DNA from: Eucalyptus grandis
Lineage: Eukaryota; Streptophyta; Magnoliopsida; Myrtales; Myrtaceae
DNA length: 64,000 nucleotides
NCBI RefSeq assembly: GCF_016545825.1
Contig: NC_052621.1
Location: 768,199 to 832,198 of the forward strand
Direction of reading: 5' to 3'
The notes under the pieces: model-generated
What the model saw: the letters and a program-made list of their open reading frames with translations, nothing else
Database searches by the model: none
Told to the model about the DNA's origin: nothing
Program-made: the position numbers and the translations under genes
Shown here: positions 54,386 through 64,000 of the stretch, piece by piece
Layout of the letters: every line of letters begins with the position of its first letter
Numbering within the stretch: the stretch's first letter is position 1

Positions 54386-56320
54386 TAAGTGAGAATCACC
54401 CATTGCCTATTGGTTGAATAATGGCAATTAGGTGCTACCGTATATAGTTCTTCAACATGAGTTGCGCACCCTGAAAATACTAAAGTAAAAAGAGAACTTT
54501 GAAGTAAAATTCTCTAAGCCCAAGAAGCCCATTGGGCACCAAGCCCAGTGATAAGGAAATTAGGTGGTGAAGACATAATTTCAAATGTGAAGTTCAACTC
54601 TCATGCTGTAAAAAGAGACATAGTAAATGCATGTAGAAAAAGAGAGGAGAGTTAAAATTGGATAGTCAAAATATATAAGAATGTTCCTTCCAAACATGTG
54701 TAAAATTCAAATCAGAAAATAATTTCTTATATCATTCTCATGTACTTTTGAACCTCTAAGGGTAAAACAAGAACTATAGAAACGCATCTAATTGTCATCC
54801 ACGTATGTGAGAGAATCATTTGTAAAGCAATAATACATCTTCATGCTCTACGGGAGGCCAAGGCTTTTCCTATTTCCACTTGCCTGTTACATAGACACAC
54901 GACATTGTATTATTCGTTCAACCTAACTTTTGCAAAAGTGAGGAAATGCCTATTGTATGGTAGAAAATAATAGATAAGACCAGGAGAGTCACATTCTCAA
55001 AGCATTTCTGTCATTGTGATGTTGGGACAGAAAAAGATGCTCTTACGTAGAATAATCATCTCTTTAATGAGCGAGGTACCACAGCATCTTGGCTTGTGGT
55101 GGCACCGGCGGGGTGACTGGTGTCGGGTGACTAATCATTTGTCTCTGGCTGAGTGAGGTAGAGAAGAAGACCATGGGGAAGAAACAACAAGAAAACAAAA
55201 GAAAGAAATGACACATCTCAGCCACTCAGTGTTCAATAATTTAGATGTATTTCTATTCCGAAGGCCTAAATTTATAATATTCCTATGCTAAACTTTCTAG
55301 CCACCCAACCAATTGAAACAGAACACTATTCCGTGGAATGTGACTGCTAGAAATGCGAACCTATTAATGAATTTCTTGCTGATGAAATCAAAGGAGGCAC
55401 TAGATGGGACGACAAAATATATTAGCAGCACATGACCTCAAGCAAAGCCAAAAGCATGTGGTTCACTAGATAACTACAAGCTGCGGTTCCGTTGTACACA
55501 CATGGGAGCCATTTTGAAATTTCTCAGAGCCTATACAATAAAAGATCACTGGACATCATAAGACAATGACTGCTCCATATTAGCGTGCAAGATCATGTGC
55601 TATTGTCACATGCTAGAGCTCCACGGGATCATAATTTCTCTCATGACAGGTTGCTAAAGAGTAACTTGGAAGCATGGTATTCAGAACCCCAAGACCCAGA
55701 AAATTATCACTTTGACCATCAATAAAGTTCCATGCCCACGGAAACAAAGCAATGGGAATAATTGCACCGGCCACTAGAACTACAAGAACAAAGTCCTTTC
55801 ATCCCAAAGTGGGAAACACTGGCAGCTGGTATATTTCCCATAAACATGCAATTAGGTGCGCATTCGAAAGCATGTAAAATCATCAAATCAAACTCTGGAG
55901 GATGCTAAATTACTACAGGTTCGTCCACATGCAAAATCAACGGAGCAGATTTACAATAAATAATTATGACAACCCAATACTAGAACTACATGAATATGTT
56001 CTTTGCTTTATCAGGTAAACTAGCCATAACCAGAGGATAAAAGAGAGACAATTTGCAATTAAGTGGAGTCTATACTATACACACCATAAACATCACATAA
56101 AAACTGTATGTGTTGCAATCCCAAACAAAAAAGTCACCATTACAACCGCATATAAGGATCTGGAGCATCATCCGATGCTTAAGATAAAGACTTTGATAAA
56201 TTTCAGATGACAAGCCAATAGATAAAGTAACTGGAATTTCTAGTTCCCAGAAGATGTAAATATGACACATATAGGACGCAAATGGTGTTAAGAACCTGCA
56301 TTGCATATAAAACTTTACAT
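54386..56320. other. Intergenic, then 3' region of the proximal ADF gene
   Basis: No gene recognised in 54,386-55,850. About 56,040-56,320 aligns with 59,170-59,466, the region downstream of the second ADF gene ('agagagacaa-ttgcaa', 'ccattacaac', 'gacaagccaa'). It is therefore shared 3' UTR/flank belonging to the ADF duplication. Confidence 0.5.
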
Positions 56321-58050
56321 TTAGGTGGAGCGGCTCCTAATTACATCAAGGCCCATCTCTGTCGGATCAGTAGCCTGCAGCTCAACCTGGATACCATCCA
56401 ACTCTCTCTTGAACCTGTCTTTGGAGCTTGCATAAATCATCTTGTTTCTCACCTTAGAAGTGTCAGGGGACCTTCATACAAAATGAAAATGAGTTAAGCA
56501 ATGAAAAACAAGAGCAATAGTTATTGATGGGTGCAGTTACCAACTATTACCAGGCAATGAAAATAATCCTGCTCTTCTGACAATTCTCTTCAGTCACATA
56601 ATCAAAGTCATACACAGCATATCTGCACTCATCAGCAGGAAGGCTGGCAGTGAAATCTTCATAACTATTAGTAGGTTCTCCAAGTTTCTCAACAATGACT
56701 TGCTTTTGCTTCTCCTCAATTTTATATACTATGAAACGGTAGGTCCTTTTCGCCTTCAATTCTAAGAATTTCAACTTGCAATCATCATGCACTGCCATAC
56801 CTGAAGCTGCATTTGCCTAGAAGTACATAATCACCACAAGCAAAACATTATAAACAGAGGTGATAACATTATGTAGTAACACAGTTGAGCAACTTCAATG
56901 ATTGTCACATAATAGATATACTTGGCAGTGAAATCAACTCCTCATCCAAAATTAATTTAGAGTAAGACAGAAAGCAATCCTTCCCACATGAAGTAACTCT
57001 TCTGTAACATAAAAGAATTTACACTACGATACTAACTGCCGAACTGCTCCCTCATGCTGAGTATTTGGTGGCGACTCATCATGGGTTAGTATCAAATCAA
57101 GCATCGAATACCAAATTCTCCAACAAAAGATGCATCCAAGCCCAGTTTGCAGATCAAAAGCGCTCATCAAGGAATGCCAACCAAAGGAAACGTGCACCTA
57201 GGCAAACAAAAAGCAGCCACCTATAAACTAAGGAAAGCAAGAAGTCACCCAGCCAGCCCACAAAAAGAGCAACCCTGCATTTTGTCCGATGTTCAAATCC
57301 AAGGCACTTGTGCCAATCAAAAGCATGCGAGATAGTCAAAGACAAGAATCGACAAAATCTGAGTCTTCAGTAGTATGTCCAAACATGTGTAAATTCTGAT
57401 AAACTCAGTTTAAAAAGAATTAATCAGCCAAAAACATTGCTAATTGGGCATCAAAATAGCTCCCTCGGTTTTCTATCTGTCATCTCTTTCTCCTATCAAA
57501 TCAACCAACTTTTCGGTTCATTGCTGTTACAACAGAATTGGTTACATCTCTTAAAAGAGAATCTTGCTAACCAAACAAACTTTACAACATTCACTTTCAC
57601 ATGCTTTGGTCTTTGCTTGGAATTACAATTCTCAGCATTTCCTCAAACTAGAATACCGGCGAAGATGGCCTGTGCAAACTCATCGCATTCATCAGTGACC
57701 ACTCGGCCATCCATCGCGAACGCGCATCATCACGCAGCTCCGAAGCATTAAGACAGAGAAAAACCGAACAAGAAACCGCCGCGATGAGAGGTCGGAGATG
57801 CACCGAATCGAAGGCAAAAAGGACGCCCCGAATCAGTACGCAACAAGATCAATCGCCCGAATTAGCCAACTCAAACTCAAATCCGTTGGGAAAAATTCCC
57901 GATTATCAACAACGTCGTTCAAGAGAATAGCAGAAAAATACGAGAAATGCCGCCGCGATGGCATGGAAATCGGAGAAGTCGGAGCAGACGACGGAGACGG
58001 TGACCGAGATCGCGAGCTCCATTAGACGGACGGTAAAGACGACTCACCAT
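56321..58050 (-). CDS. ADF: Actin-depolymerizing factor (ADF/cofilin), tandem copy 1
   Basis: Severs and depolymerises actin filaments. Three coding exons on the minus strand: 58,050-58,048 (ATG alone, donor gtgagt), 56,816-56,551 and 56,471-56,321; total 420 nt, 139 residues, the standard ADF length. Having only the start codon in exon 1, followed by a long intron (1.23 kb), is the conserved plant ADF layout, and in Arabidopsis this first intron boosts expression. The protein reads [18 protein letters not shown] at the start with the regulatory Ser6, then the cofilin fold with [15 protein letters not shown] core ([20 protein letters not shown]), [17 protein letters not shown] and the actin-binding long helix [12 protein letters not shown], ending in [17 protein letters not shown]. 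It resembles subclass I (ADF1-4). Acts in cytoplasm and nucleus. No lesion seen. Confidence 0.95.
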
Positions 58051-59466
58051 TGTGCCTCGGGAACGGAGCAGGGAACCGGAAGTGAGAGGAAGACGGTGGA
58101 GGAAATCTAGGGCTCCAGAGGGGCAGAGAAAAGATAGAAAATGGGATAGAAGAATTCGGAGTTCCTTCGAGTAGGCCTCTTTGCCTTCGCAGTGGACCGG
58201 TCTCGATTGACCAAAGGAGGTGACTGGTCAAAACGGGTTTTTCTTCAACGTTGAAGTGGTCTTCTTTATCTTGAGGGTACCCAATTACCATTTCTTAATA
58301 CCCAACTACCTTGATCAATAACACTATTTGGTTATTAATAATTAGTTTAAGAGAATGAATTGGAAAAAAATTTGCACCTGTCCAGTTCTACGGGGAAGAT
58401 TGTTGCTGCCGCCAACGATGGTGCTCGCCCCCAAAGAGGAAACGCAACCATCTCGCTAAGCTCTTGGTTAGCGTCCGAATTTGGCATCTCTTGTATGCGT
58501 AGGCGTGCACATGAAGAGAGAAAGGGAGATAATCGCACGTTGATGGTCGACGTTCTTGTGATCGTATTCTATTTTAGAGATTGGTTGTGTAGGTTGAAAT
58601 TGGGTCTAATACGAGCTTCTTATCAAACCCATTCTAACAAAGGAATGGACAGAGGCAAATACGACCCAGCTTAAAAGAAGGAACTGGGGGAGAGAGAGAG
58701 TGGGGGAAGAAAGAGAGAGGATCTCAAGATCAAGAATTTCCAGAGCGTAAACTTGCAAGTAAGCTGCAGAGAACACGCGATCTCTCAGCTTCAAAGAGAC
58801 GCTAACGTAGACAGAACGATAGAGACAGAGTCGTCCCCAACAAAAAGCTACAAGAACAAATCCTCACCTCCACCTAGGGGATCAGAGTCGCATGAACGAG
58901 CACAAAGAATCGAATGTTTGCCAAAGGGAACATGCGGAGGCTCAAAGTTAAGAGAATCCCGACACTAATTATTAAGCAACACGGTACTTCCGGCCAACCC
59001 CAGAAGTCACGCTGCTATGATTGCCATAGGTTCAAGTTAAAGTCATCACACTGGACAAGCATGAACATCCATCAAACAAACACATACAAAACTCATCAGG
59101 ACATGCAAGGAGGTAGCTAGATATCTAGCAAATGTCTCAGCATATATAGGCATGTCCTCAAGTTAAAACCTCCTGTATCCACTGGGGAAGAAAGAGAGAC
59201 AAATTGGCAAACATTGGGAGCGTATACACTCCATAAACCACAACATACAACGCTGAACGTCGCAATCCCGAAAACAGCAACCATTACAACATATAATGAT
59301 CCTGCGCCTTAACTAGCGCTAAAGATAAGATGGAAGACTTCTTTGACAAGCCAACAAGTAAAATAACTGCCAGTCCTATGTCCCAAGTGTCCCGAGAGAT
59401 GCAAATATGGCACATATGGAAACCGGAATGGTATGAAGAGCCTTGGCTGCATATGAAACTTTACAT
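58051..59466. other. Region between the two ADF genes
   Basis: 58,051-58,290 should hold the 5' leader and proximal promoter of ADF copy 1. 58,290-59,120 has no recognisable gene; a GA-rich stretch lies at 58,685-58,725. 59,150-59,466 is the 3' flank/UTR of ADF copy 2, alignable with that of copy 1. Confidence 0.5.
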
Positions 59467-61345
59467 TCAAGTGGAGCGGCTTTTAATAACATCTAGGCCC
59501 ATTTCGGTTGGATCAGTAGCCTGCAACTCAATCTGGATACCATCCAACTCTCTCTTGAACCTGTCCTTAGAACTTGCATAAATCATCTTGTTTCTCACTT
59601 TAGAAGTATCAGGAGACCTGCACGTAAAGTGAAGATGAGTTAAAGAAAACTTCAACAAACTAAAAAAGGAATTCGACGAGTGCATCGCCAGCTATTACCA
59701 GGCAATGAAGATAATCCTGCTCTTTGGAACATTCTCTTCAGTCATGAAATCAAAGTCATACACAGCATATCTGCACTCATCAGCAGGAAGGCTTGCAGTG
59801 AAATCTTCATAACTATTTGCAGGTTCTCCAAGTTTTTCAACGATCACTTGCTTTTGCTTCTCTTCAATCTTGTATACTATGAAACGGTAGGTCCTTTTCG
59901 CCTTCAACTCTAAGAACTTCAACTTGCAATCGTCATGCACTGCCATACCGGAAGCTGCGTTTGCCTAAAAGCATATTGATGATAGAGATAAGACAGCAGA
60001 TTGGGCAAGTGGAACCAAATTATGAAACCAAAACATACACATTAACAAAATTGAGCCACTTTAGAATGACAGTCACGCGATAGATCTAACTGACAATGGA
60101 CATTTTCTCCTCCTTCGTTTTTAACACGAGGAAAGGAAGATGGAGACCTATCTATTGCACCTTTGTAACATATGTCAATTTCTCACTCTGCTAGCAACAG
60201 CTCCCTCATCTTGAATATTTAATGGCAACTTGTGATAGTGTTCAGATTCCAAGAATGTTGCATGGTCAAATAAAAAGGATCAAATACCAAATGCTACATG
60301 AACAGATGCACACATCATTCACTTAAAACACAAAAGTTCCCTACAATGGATGATGTGTGCTGCCAAATTTACAGTGGCCATTTTCCAGAACCAGAAGCAA
60401 GAAATCATCCTGCACCCGGGAAAGGTGAGATGGCATTTTAAAACAAGAAAGGCAAAGATTGAACTGCTCAAAGCCACGGCACTTGCTGGGCCATATCAAA
60501 AGCACATGAGATAGTTAAAGACCACAGCAAGCGCAATCTGGGGTTTTAACCGAAGTTGTAAGCATTTGCAAGTGCAGATGAATTGAGTGTGAGTCAAGAA
60601 GATCTGTTAGCCTTTTAAGGGACTAAGCAGGAATTTCAACTAGCTCCGTTGTTTTTCCATTGTTCATTTTCCCATGCAGATAGATCGACTTTTCCACGCT
60701 CACCATAGCCAAATTCAGTTTCTTAGACACGACATACGCTGTTAATACTATGGTACAATCTCAAAGATAATCTCAAACGCCAACGAAGCTTTCCCATCTA
60801 TCATTCACTTCCAAGGATCTGCTATTGCTTTAGTTCTTCAGTTTCGAACATTTATTCAAATAATAACCAGAGGAACTGCCACGGTTCCACAAAGTCCCCT
60901 CGGCCCTGGGCATTTCAAAAGTCGGCACATCTTTTCATCACTTAATCATCGTTCAAGAAACGTTTGTTTTTTGCTTTCACAAGCTTTCTAGCCCCGGATG
61001 CTCCGCATGTAAAACCGACACATCATCAGACAGCTCGGGAGCACACGCGTGGCGACAGATCGAACAAGAAACCCCGACCGCGATTGGGGGAAAAGAAAAA
61101 TCAGCCGCACCGCATCGGACGACAGATCGCCCTCGAATCCACCACATCGGACCCAGATCGGACCGAAAAACCCCCGATTACCAACCGAATCTACAAGGGG
61201 ACCGCGCGAAAATCGGGAGAAAACCGGCATCCAGCAACCGCGCGGCTCGTTCGGCAACGAACCCGCGTCAAGAAAAAAAGTGACAAGGCAGATATAAGAG
61301 GAATTGACCAGATGATGCAGGAGGAGCACAGAAGAGTCTTACCAT
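59467..61345 (-). CDS. ADF: Actin-depolymerizing factor (ADF/cofilin), tandem copy 2
   Basis: Second ADF with the same layout: exon 1 is the ATG at 61,345-61,343 (donor gtaaga), exon 2 59,964-59,699, exon 3 59,617-59,467; 139 residues. Exons 2 and 3 have exactly the same lengths as in copy 1 (266 and 151 nt). The start [15 protein letters not shown] with Ser6, the cofilin core and [12 protein letters not shown] are kept. The visible change is in the loop before the central strand: [11 protein letters not shown] instead of [11 protein letters not shown]. The usual Cys-Gln is replaced by Val-Pro, which might alter loop conformation near an actin-contact region. The C-terminus is [10 protein letters not shown] (GA)n-rich stretch (61,405-61,438, CT on the coding strand) lies in the 5' leader/promoter. 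The head-to-tail arrangement with copy 1 indicates local tandem duplication. Confidence 0.95.
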
Positions 61346-61800
61346 CTCGCCGAGGAAATCGAGCACCGAGAAGGTGAGGGGACGAACCAGAGGAAATCTA
61401 GGGATCGAGGGAGGGGAGAGAGAGAGAGAGAGAGAGGAAGGATTTTTCCTACTTGGTTTGATTTACGGGGGGGATAGTGTAAAGCTTATATGATTGCATA
61501 TTCCGTGGGCTTAGTTGAAAAGACGTCTTTGCCCTCCGCGGACCGAGACGGTCTCTATCGACAAATATCGGGTGGTTGGTCTCTCGTCCCCGGGGAAAAT
61601 TCTCGGAGAAGTGATAAGCCCATCACGGTACGGCTAATTCAATTATCAATTTTTCAATTTGACCGGTTGAATCAAGCCGGTTTCATTTACGGCGGGATTG
61701 AATCACCAATCTTTTCACATTTTACCAATGAAATTTATTTGATCAATTTTAGTATGACATGGATGCGGATTGTTTTAGATGTTATAATCGATTGATATAT
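61346..61800. promoter_or_regulatory. Upstream region of ADF copy 2 with (GA/CT)n tract
   Basis: Directly before the ATG on the minus strand lies a CT-rich leader, including about 13 GA/CT dinucleotides (61,411-61,436). CT tracts in plant 5' leaders or promoters are often associated with strong constitutive expression. No clear TATA element could be chosen. Confidence 0.4.
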
Positions 61801-61938
61801 ACTCTTAAAATTTCTGAATTTTTTATTAATTATTTTTCTTTTTCTTTTTCTCTTCCAAGCCTATGGTCACAAGCGAGGTTGGCCGATTAGAATTGGTTAA
61901 AAAAACAAAGAAAAGATAGTAAAAAGAAAGAAGAAATA

Positions 61939-61984
<46 letters not shown>

Positions 61985-62190
61985 TCACTTAAAAATTATA
62001 AAAAAAAATTTGTTTTTATCAATACTGAACTATTGGTGTTCACGTTAACGATTTTTGATTAAAATTGAACGAATGAACTTAATTGGCAAAACATAATAAG
62101 GTTGATGTATTAATTGACACAATTAAAAGATTTAAGACTGATTTAATCGAAATGCAATAAGTTTACGACTTTTTCGACAATTTTGCCCTT
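61800..62190. repeat. Foldback family copy with (TAA)n microsatellite
   Basis: The small GC-rich core ('ccaagcctatggtcacaagcgagg', 61,855-61,880), a TAA run (61,939-61,982) and a right arm 'gtgttcacgttaacgatttttgattaaaattg' to 'caataagtttacgactttttcgac' match the 30,885 family. The left arm is only weakly visible. Confidence 0.6.
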
Positions 62191-62237
62191 GTCCTTGTGG
62201 TCCCGATTGGCCGTTGCCAAGCAATTCGATGCAATTA

Positions 62238-62655
62238 ATTACCTAAGTGCTTAATTTCTTAAAAAACCCCAAATTTTATATTCAATCTCAATTATGTCCC
62301 GAACTTTTTTTTTTATCTAAAAAAATCATTAATTTTTACTTGGGTCTTAAATCTATATTGCATCTAAATATTGGCATTAATTTTTTTCAAAATTATCCAT
62401 ATCAAGAGGTTGTTCTTATTTCATATGAAGGTAAAAGTGTTGATGAAAACATAACTTCTAATAATGAAACCCTAATTGGCCCTAATATTGAAAATTTTGA
62501 AGAAATTAGCGGCAAGCGGCAAAGTTTGGATGCGGGGTAGAATAGCGACTAAAACGAAAGTTTGTGACTTTTTAAGACAAAAAAATGTGTGGGACATAAT
62601 TTGAATTGGACCGAAAATTGAGAGTTTTTTTAGGGAATTAAGTAATCGCGAAAGA
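62238..62655. mobile_element. MITE-like element with about 55-bp imperfect TIRs
   Basis: The left end 'cttaatttcttaaaaaaccccaaatttt...caattatgtccc' is mirrored by the right end 'gggacataatttgaatt...gagagtttttttagggaattaag'. The middle ORF (62,247-62,540) is not supported as a gene. The target duplication is unclear. Confidence 0.6.
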
Positions 62656-64000
62656 TGTTTTTAATTTGTCATTTTCAAAAAAAAAAAAGTAAAAGCAATT
62701 ACATTTTCCAACCCCACCTTGTTTTCTTTTATTAGACTTTTATCGAGAGTAACTTTTCCACTTTCCATAAAAAAAAATATATAAAAATATTAAATCTAAT
62801 AATAAAAAACTATGAAAACATGGTCACTTTTTCTTTCTCGAATATTTTATAGAGAAAAAAGAAGTTAAAATACGTACCTCACGGACCCCCAAAAAAAAAG
62901 AAAAGAAGAAGAAAAAACACCATTTTGTACGTGTCGACTGGGGATCGAAGTCGAACGGTTGATTAGTCCTACATTTCCAGCAAATACTAGTCGACGCACG
63001 CATGGTTTTGATTAGACCAGTACGGAACACCATCTTTTGCATCGAATCCTTTTTAGGCAAATTGAGCTGTCTATGAGAGTGACAACCCGCCTTTTTAGCT
63101 GGAACGGGGACTCGTGCTCATCTTCTCTACACAATTCACAACAGCCCTTCCTTCCCATCACAACTAGAAACGACAATGATCTAGCCGAGCTAAATACCCG
63201 CCTCCGTCTCAAGAACCGGCACAAAAAAAAAAAAGCCCATATAATTTGGGTCTCCGGCATCCTGAATCTTTTGCGGACGGGAGAGGAAGCGAGAGTAGTC
63301 CTCTCCCCCCGTCCTCGGGTTTGAGAAAATGTTGGGTTTTTGTGGACCTGTACCTCGAGCCCCATAAATCAGAATTGCTCCACGCGATCCTGGTATGTCT
63401 GCATCGGTTCGAAAGTGTAATCGCACATAACACTTGTCTGTTTCGATTATGTGAGAAATTTTTTCTCCTTTTGATCATGGCACCAAGGTGTACAGACGAG
63501 CGCTATGCATGTTCTAATGAAAAATTGCACGACTTGCAAATGAATTAGGATTTGAATCAGTCGAGGGCTGGGTCGACTCGTCATCCCGGGCAGCCTGGCT
63601 CGGTTCGAAATCCCAACAGATATATTGGCAATTTCTCCTCTCCTCAGGTGGTTCCGTCAGATCCGGGTAATGTACATGTCCTTATCTAGGAAATGCGGTC
63701 CATTAATAAGGATAGAGGGGCGAATGTATGAACTCGACGTTTTTCCAAGGACGACCGCCAGTTTCCCAGTATTTCTTTTATTCTCTCCCCCAACCCCAAC
63801 CCCACCACACAAAACCCAAACAGCCCAACACCGCAACTTTCCTGTGCACAGCAGTAGCTTTCAGTTCTTTACACCTCTAAAGTGGGATCATTATGCTGAG
63901 TTGCATAAGCTTTAAAGTCTAAAAGGATCTTAGCTAGGACAAAGTTTCTCCATTTTTCACACGGCATAAAGAGTAAGAATCTCTCAAAAAAGGGCTGGTC
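62656..64000. other. Right end of window, nothing recognised
   Basis: AT-rich to mixed DNA with several short ORFs on both strands (63,012-63,915), none with recognisable domains. It might be promoter or leader of a gene beyond the edge; there is no support for that in the sequence. Confidence 0.4.

Overview
This is a window of nuclear DNA from a dicotyledonous flowering plant. The evidence is spliced plant genes (ELP1/ELO2-type Elongator subunit, plant-type ADFs whose first coding exon is only the ATG, an intronless PLS-class PPR gene), AT-rich intergenic DNA, and many short non-autonomous transposons, tRNA-derived SINEs and LINE remnants. The style of the repeats reminds me of woody Myrtales (Eucalyptus-like), but that is an impression. 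I see no bacterial, viral or CRISPR content and no candidate for a wholly new biological system. The most informative content is a young segmental duplication and what has happened to its copies.

Layout. 1-8.4 kb is repeat-rich: a 41-bp tandem repeat, LTR-like pieces, a degenerate AT-rich array, and an LTR-like block with a four-unit 88-89 bp minisatellite. 8.47-11.1 kb holds remnants of ankyrin/PGG-domain genes in opposite orientations. 11.1-17.6 kb is intergenic with one SINE and a dispersed repeat pair. 17.7-37.2 kb carries three GC-rich, single-exon enoyl-CoA delta isomerase (ECI) genes on the + strand. They are separated by transposons, a decayed DUF1442 gene (+) and inverted fragments of it (-). 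39.5-45.6 kb is the ELP1 gene. 48.3-50.9 kb (-) is a PPR gene. 50.9-56.3 kb is intergenic. 56.3-61.3 kb holds two tandem ADF genes (-). The right end is transposon-rich with no recognisable gene.

The segment 27,366-32,934 (DUF1442 fragment, ECI copy 2, ELP1 exon 1) is a tandem duplicate of 32,935-40,050 (DUF1442 fragment, ECI copy 3, ELP1 exon 1). The distal breakpoint lies in ELP1 intron 1, so the upstream copy left a stranded, broken ELP1 exon 1. Comparing the two units exposes several transposons as filled/empty sites with target-site duplications.

ECI copies 1 and 2 end in the peroxisomal signal SKL. In copy 3 the stop codon is lost (TAG to TAT), so the protein runs 31 residues past SKL. 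ELP1 is complete except for an apparent one-base deletion in an A-run at about 44,018-44,020, which is either an assembly error or a true lesion. The genes are unrelated in pathway: ECI in peroxisomal beta-oxidation, Elongator in tRNA wobble-uridine modification, PPR in organelle RNA editing, ADF in actin turnover. I see no operon-like logic between them.
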